From Bacteroidia bacterium (lineage in GTDB: Bacteria; Bacteroidota; Bacteroidia; M30B66), in assembly GCA_018401705.1 (NCBI GenBank), contig JAGYKL010000001.1:317664-381663 (forward strand): a stretch of 64,000 nucleotides of DNA, in the 5' to 3' direction. Shown piece after piece: positions 63,126 to 64,000 of the stretch (the first letter of the stretch is position 1; each line of letters starts with the position of its first letter). A program made the position numbers and the translations under genes. The notes beneath the pieces are model-generated. The model had not been told where the DNA came from, searched no databases, and saw only the letters and a program-made list of their open reading frames with translations.

Positions 63126-63192
63126 CTTCAGTGTTGATTTTTCCGTTTCGTTGAACGGTGGTTGCAGAGTAGTTTATGGTAGTGCACCTTTG
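63126..63192 (+). promoter_or_regulatory. Promoter/operator of the HlyD gene, copy of the TolC module
   Basis: The block 63126-63153 is identical to 57546-57573 at 22 of 28 positions without gaps, including TTTTCCGTTTCG. In both places CACCTTTG begins 42 bases after the CCGTTTCG begins. CCGTT/AACGG flanking TCGTTG (63143-63158) forms a short inverted repeat. A TTG at 63162-63164 is 20 bases before the -7 box. A common regulator is implied, perhaps of TetR/AcrR type, but no regulator gene is in the window. Confidence 0.7.
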
Positions 63193-63209
63193 TGGTGTTA
63201 ATCTTAACC

Positions 63210-64000
63210 ATGAAAAAATTCATTCCTGCTCTTATCGTAATTGCCTTGTTTTCCGCCTGTAAAGGCGATAAAAACACTGTTAATCCTCAAAAAAGATCAA
63301 TAACAGAAGTCGTTTATGCATCAGGTAATCTTTATCCTGAAAATGAATACAAGCTTGTAAGTAATGTGCCCGGTTATCTTGCCGATGCATTTATTGCTGA
63401 AGGCGATTCCGTAAAGCAAGGACAGGAACTATTTCTTATTAAATCAGCAAATAGAAACTCCGAATCTGAAGCCGCTTCCCTTGCGTTAAAAATTGCTATT
63501 CAAAACTCAAGCGCCGACAGCCCAGTGCTTGCTCAGCTAAATCAAAGAATCCAATCGGCACGATTAAAAGCAAAAAACGACAGCCTAAACTTGCTCAGGT
63601 TTACAAACTTAGCTAGCCAAGGAGCTATTTCAGAATCAGACTTAGAAAAAGCAGCTACGCAGGCAGAAGCTTCTAAAAGAGAAGCTAATGCAATGCAGGA
63701 GCAGCTTACGGCTCAAAAAAGAAGTCTCGAAATTGAACTGGCAAATGCAAGAAACAGATTCAATCAAGCAAATAACAATGTTGAGGATGGACTTTCACGC
63801 AGCAATCTTGACGGTAAAATTTTTCAGGTATTTAAAGATGTTGGTGATTATGTTAATTTGAATGAACCAATTGCTCTCATTGGAGATAACAAAGCCCCTG
63901 TTGCCAGATTGAGCATCGATGAAAGCGACTTTGAACTTATAAAAATCGGACAGGAAGTCCAAATTGCTATTGATGCCTTCCCTGGAAAATTGTTTCCGGC
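63210..64000 (+). CDS. HlyD-family periplasmic adaptor subunit (lipoprotein), C-terminus beyond window
   Basis: 263 complete codons are present, open at the right edge. A lipoprotein signal (MKKFIPALIVIALFSAC; Cys17) is followed by the adaptor fold: VVYASGNLYPENEYKLVSNV, PGYLADAFIAEGDSVKQGQE (lipoyl half), a coiled-coil hairpin of about 100 residues (LARLNQRIQSARLKAKN-like), then SNLDGKIFQVFKDVGDYVNL and ARLSIDESDFELIKIGQEV. It links an inner-membrane pump to the TolC channel. An ABC or RND transporter probably follows outside the window. Confidence 0.9.
   Translation, partial: MKKFIPALIVIALFSACKGDKNTVNPQKRSITEVVYASGNLYPENEYKLVSNVPGYLADAFIAEGDSVKQGQELFLIKSANRNSESEAASLALKIAIQNSSADSPVLAQLNQRIQSARLKAKNDSLNLLRFTNLASQGAISESDLEKAATQAEASKREANAMQEQLTAQKRSLEIELANARNRFNQANNNVEDGLSRSNLDGKIFQVFKDVGDYVNLNEPIALIGDNKAPVARLSIDESDFELIKIGQEVQIAIDAFPGKLFP

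Overview
The window is about 64 kb of AT-rich, gene-dense chromosome from a Bacteroidota bacterium. It could be a Flavobacteriales, Chitinophagales or similar lineage; the sequence does not decide. Evidence for the phylum: several large secreted proteins end in type IX secretion (T9SS) sorting domains; promoters have the TAnnTTTG (-7) form, one with a TTG placed 20 bp upstream; and there are phylum-typical genes and gene orders (DUF1573-yajC-ybbR-coaE, ccmC-D-E-F, RDD//SpoIIM-DUF4129-DUF4350-MoxR-DUF58, UbiA-Maf). No rRNA, tRNA, CRISPR array, insertion sequence or phage gene was recognised. Two genes run off the window: a giant surface protein at the left edge (minus strand, 3068 codons visible) and a HlyD-type efflux lipoprotein at the right edge.

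Layout. 1-10.5 kb: giant fibronectin-III surface protein (minus) and a divergent protein with a gliding-type (CHU_C) sorting domain. 10.5-16.6 kb: MscS channel, CorA, small membrane protein, TonB-C protein, cold-shock protein, HsdR_N-like nuclease domain, AMP nucleosidase, DNA polymerase III delta and an EVE-domain protein. 16.7-20 kb: small membrane protein, GT39-like glycosyltransferase, selD and a Kazal-inhibitor protein. 20-24 kb (minus): DUF1573 lipoprotein, yajC, ybbR, coaE and a broken NAD(P)HX-repair gene. 24-30 kb: two T9SS client proteins, Maf, UbiA prenyltransferase and a coiled-coil protein. 30-35 kb (minus): cytochrome c maturation operon ccmC-D-E-F plus DUF2520. 35-42.4 kb: MoxR/DUF58 envelope operon with a divergent RDD gene. 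42.4-48.2 kb: T9SS client, frameshifted TonB receptor, ECF sigma factor with putative anti-sigma, Cys-rich lipoprotein. 48.2-49.8 kb: a two-component pair whose kinase has a plant-ethylene-receptor-like membrane domain. 50-55.6 kb: 1460-residue PKD/CUB/SdrD-like T9SS protein and mnmH. 55.7-64 kb: micro-protein, M24 peptidase, msrB, TolC, redoxin, copper monooxygenase with a heme motif and T9SS tail, SpmAB fusion, TPR protein, HlyD.

How the genes fit together. selD and mnmH, 35 kb apart, together make selenophosphate and put it into tRNA wobble 2-selenouridine. The Ccm genes supply c-type cytochromes, of which the CxxCH-bearing copper monooxygenase may be one. The TolC and HlyD genes are separated by four other genes but share a near-identical promoter/operator block, so they probably form one regulated efflux system. 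The most notable items are the copper monooxygenase carrying what look like all six PHM copper ligands, the ethylene-receptor-like kinase, the duplicated efflux promoter module, and the apparent single-base indels that break two otherwise intact genes (nnrE/D and a TonB receptor).
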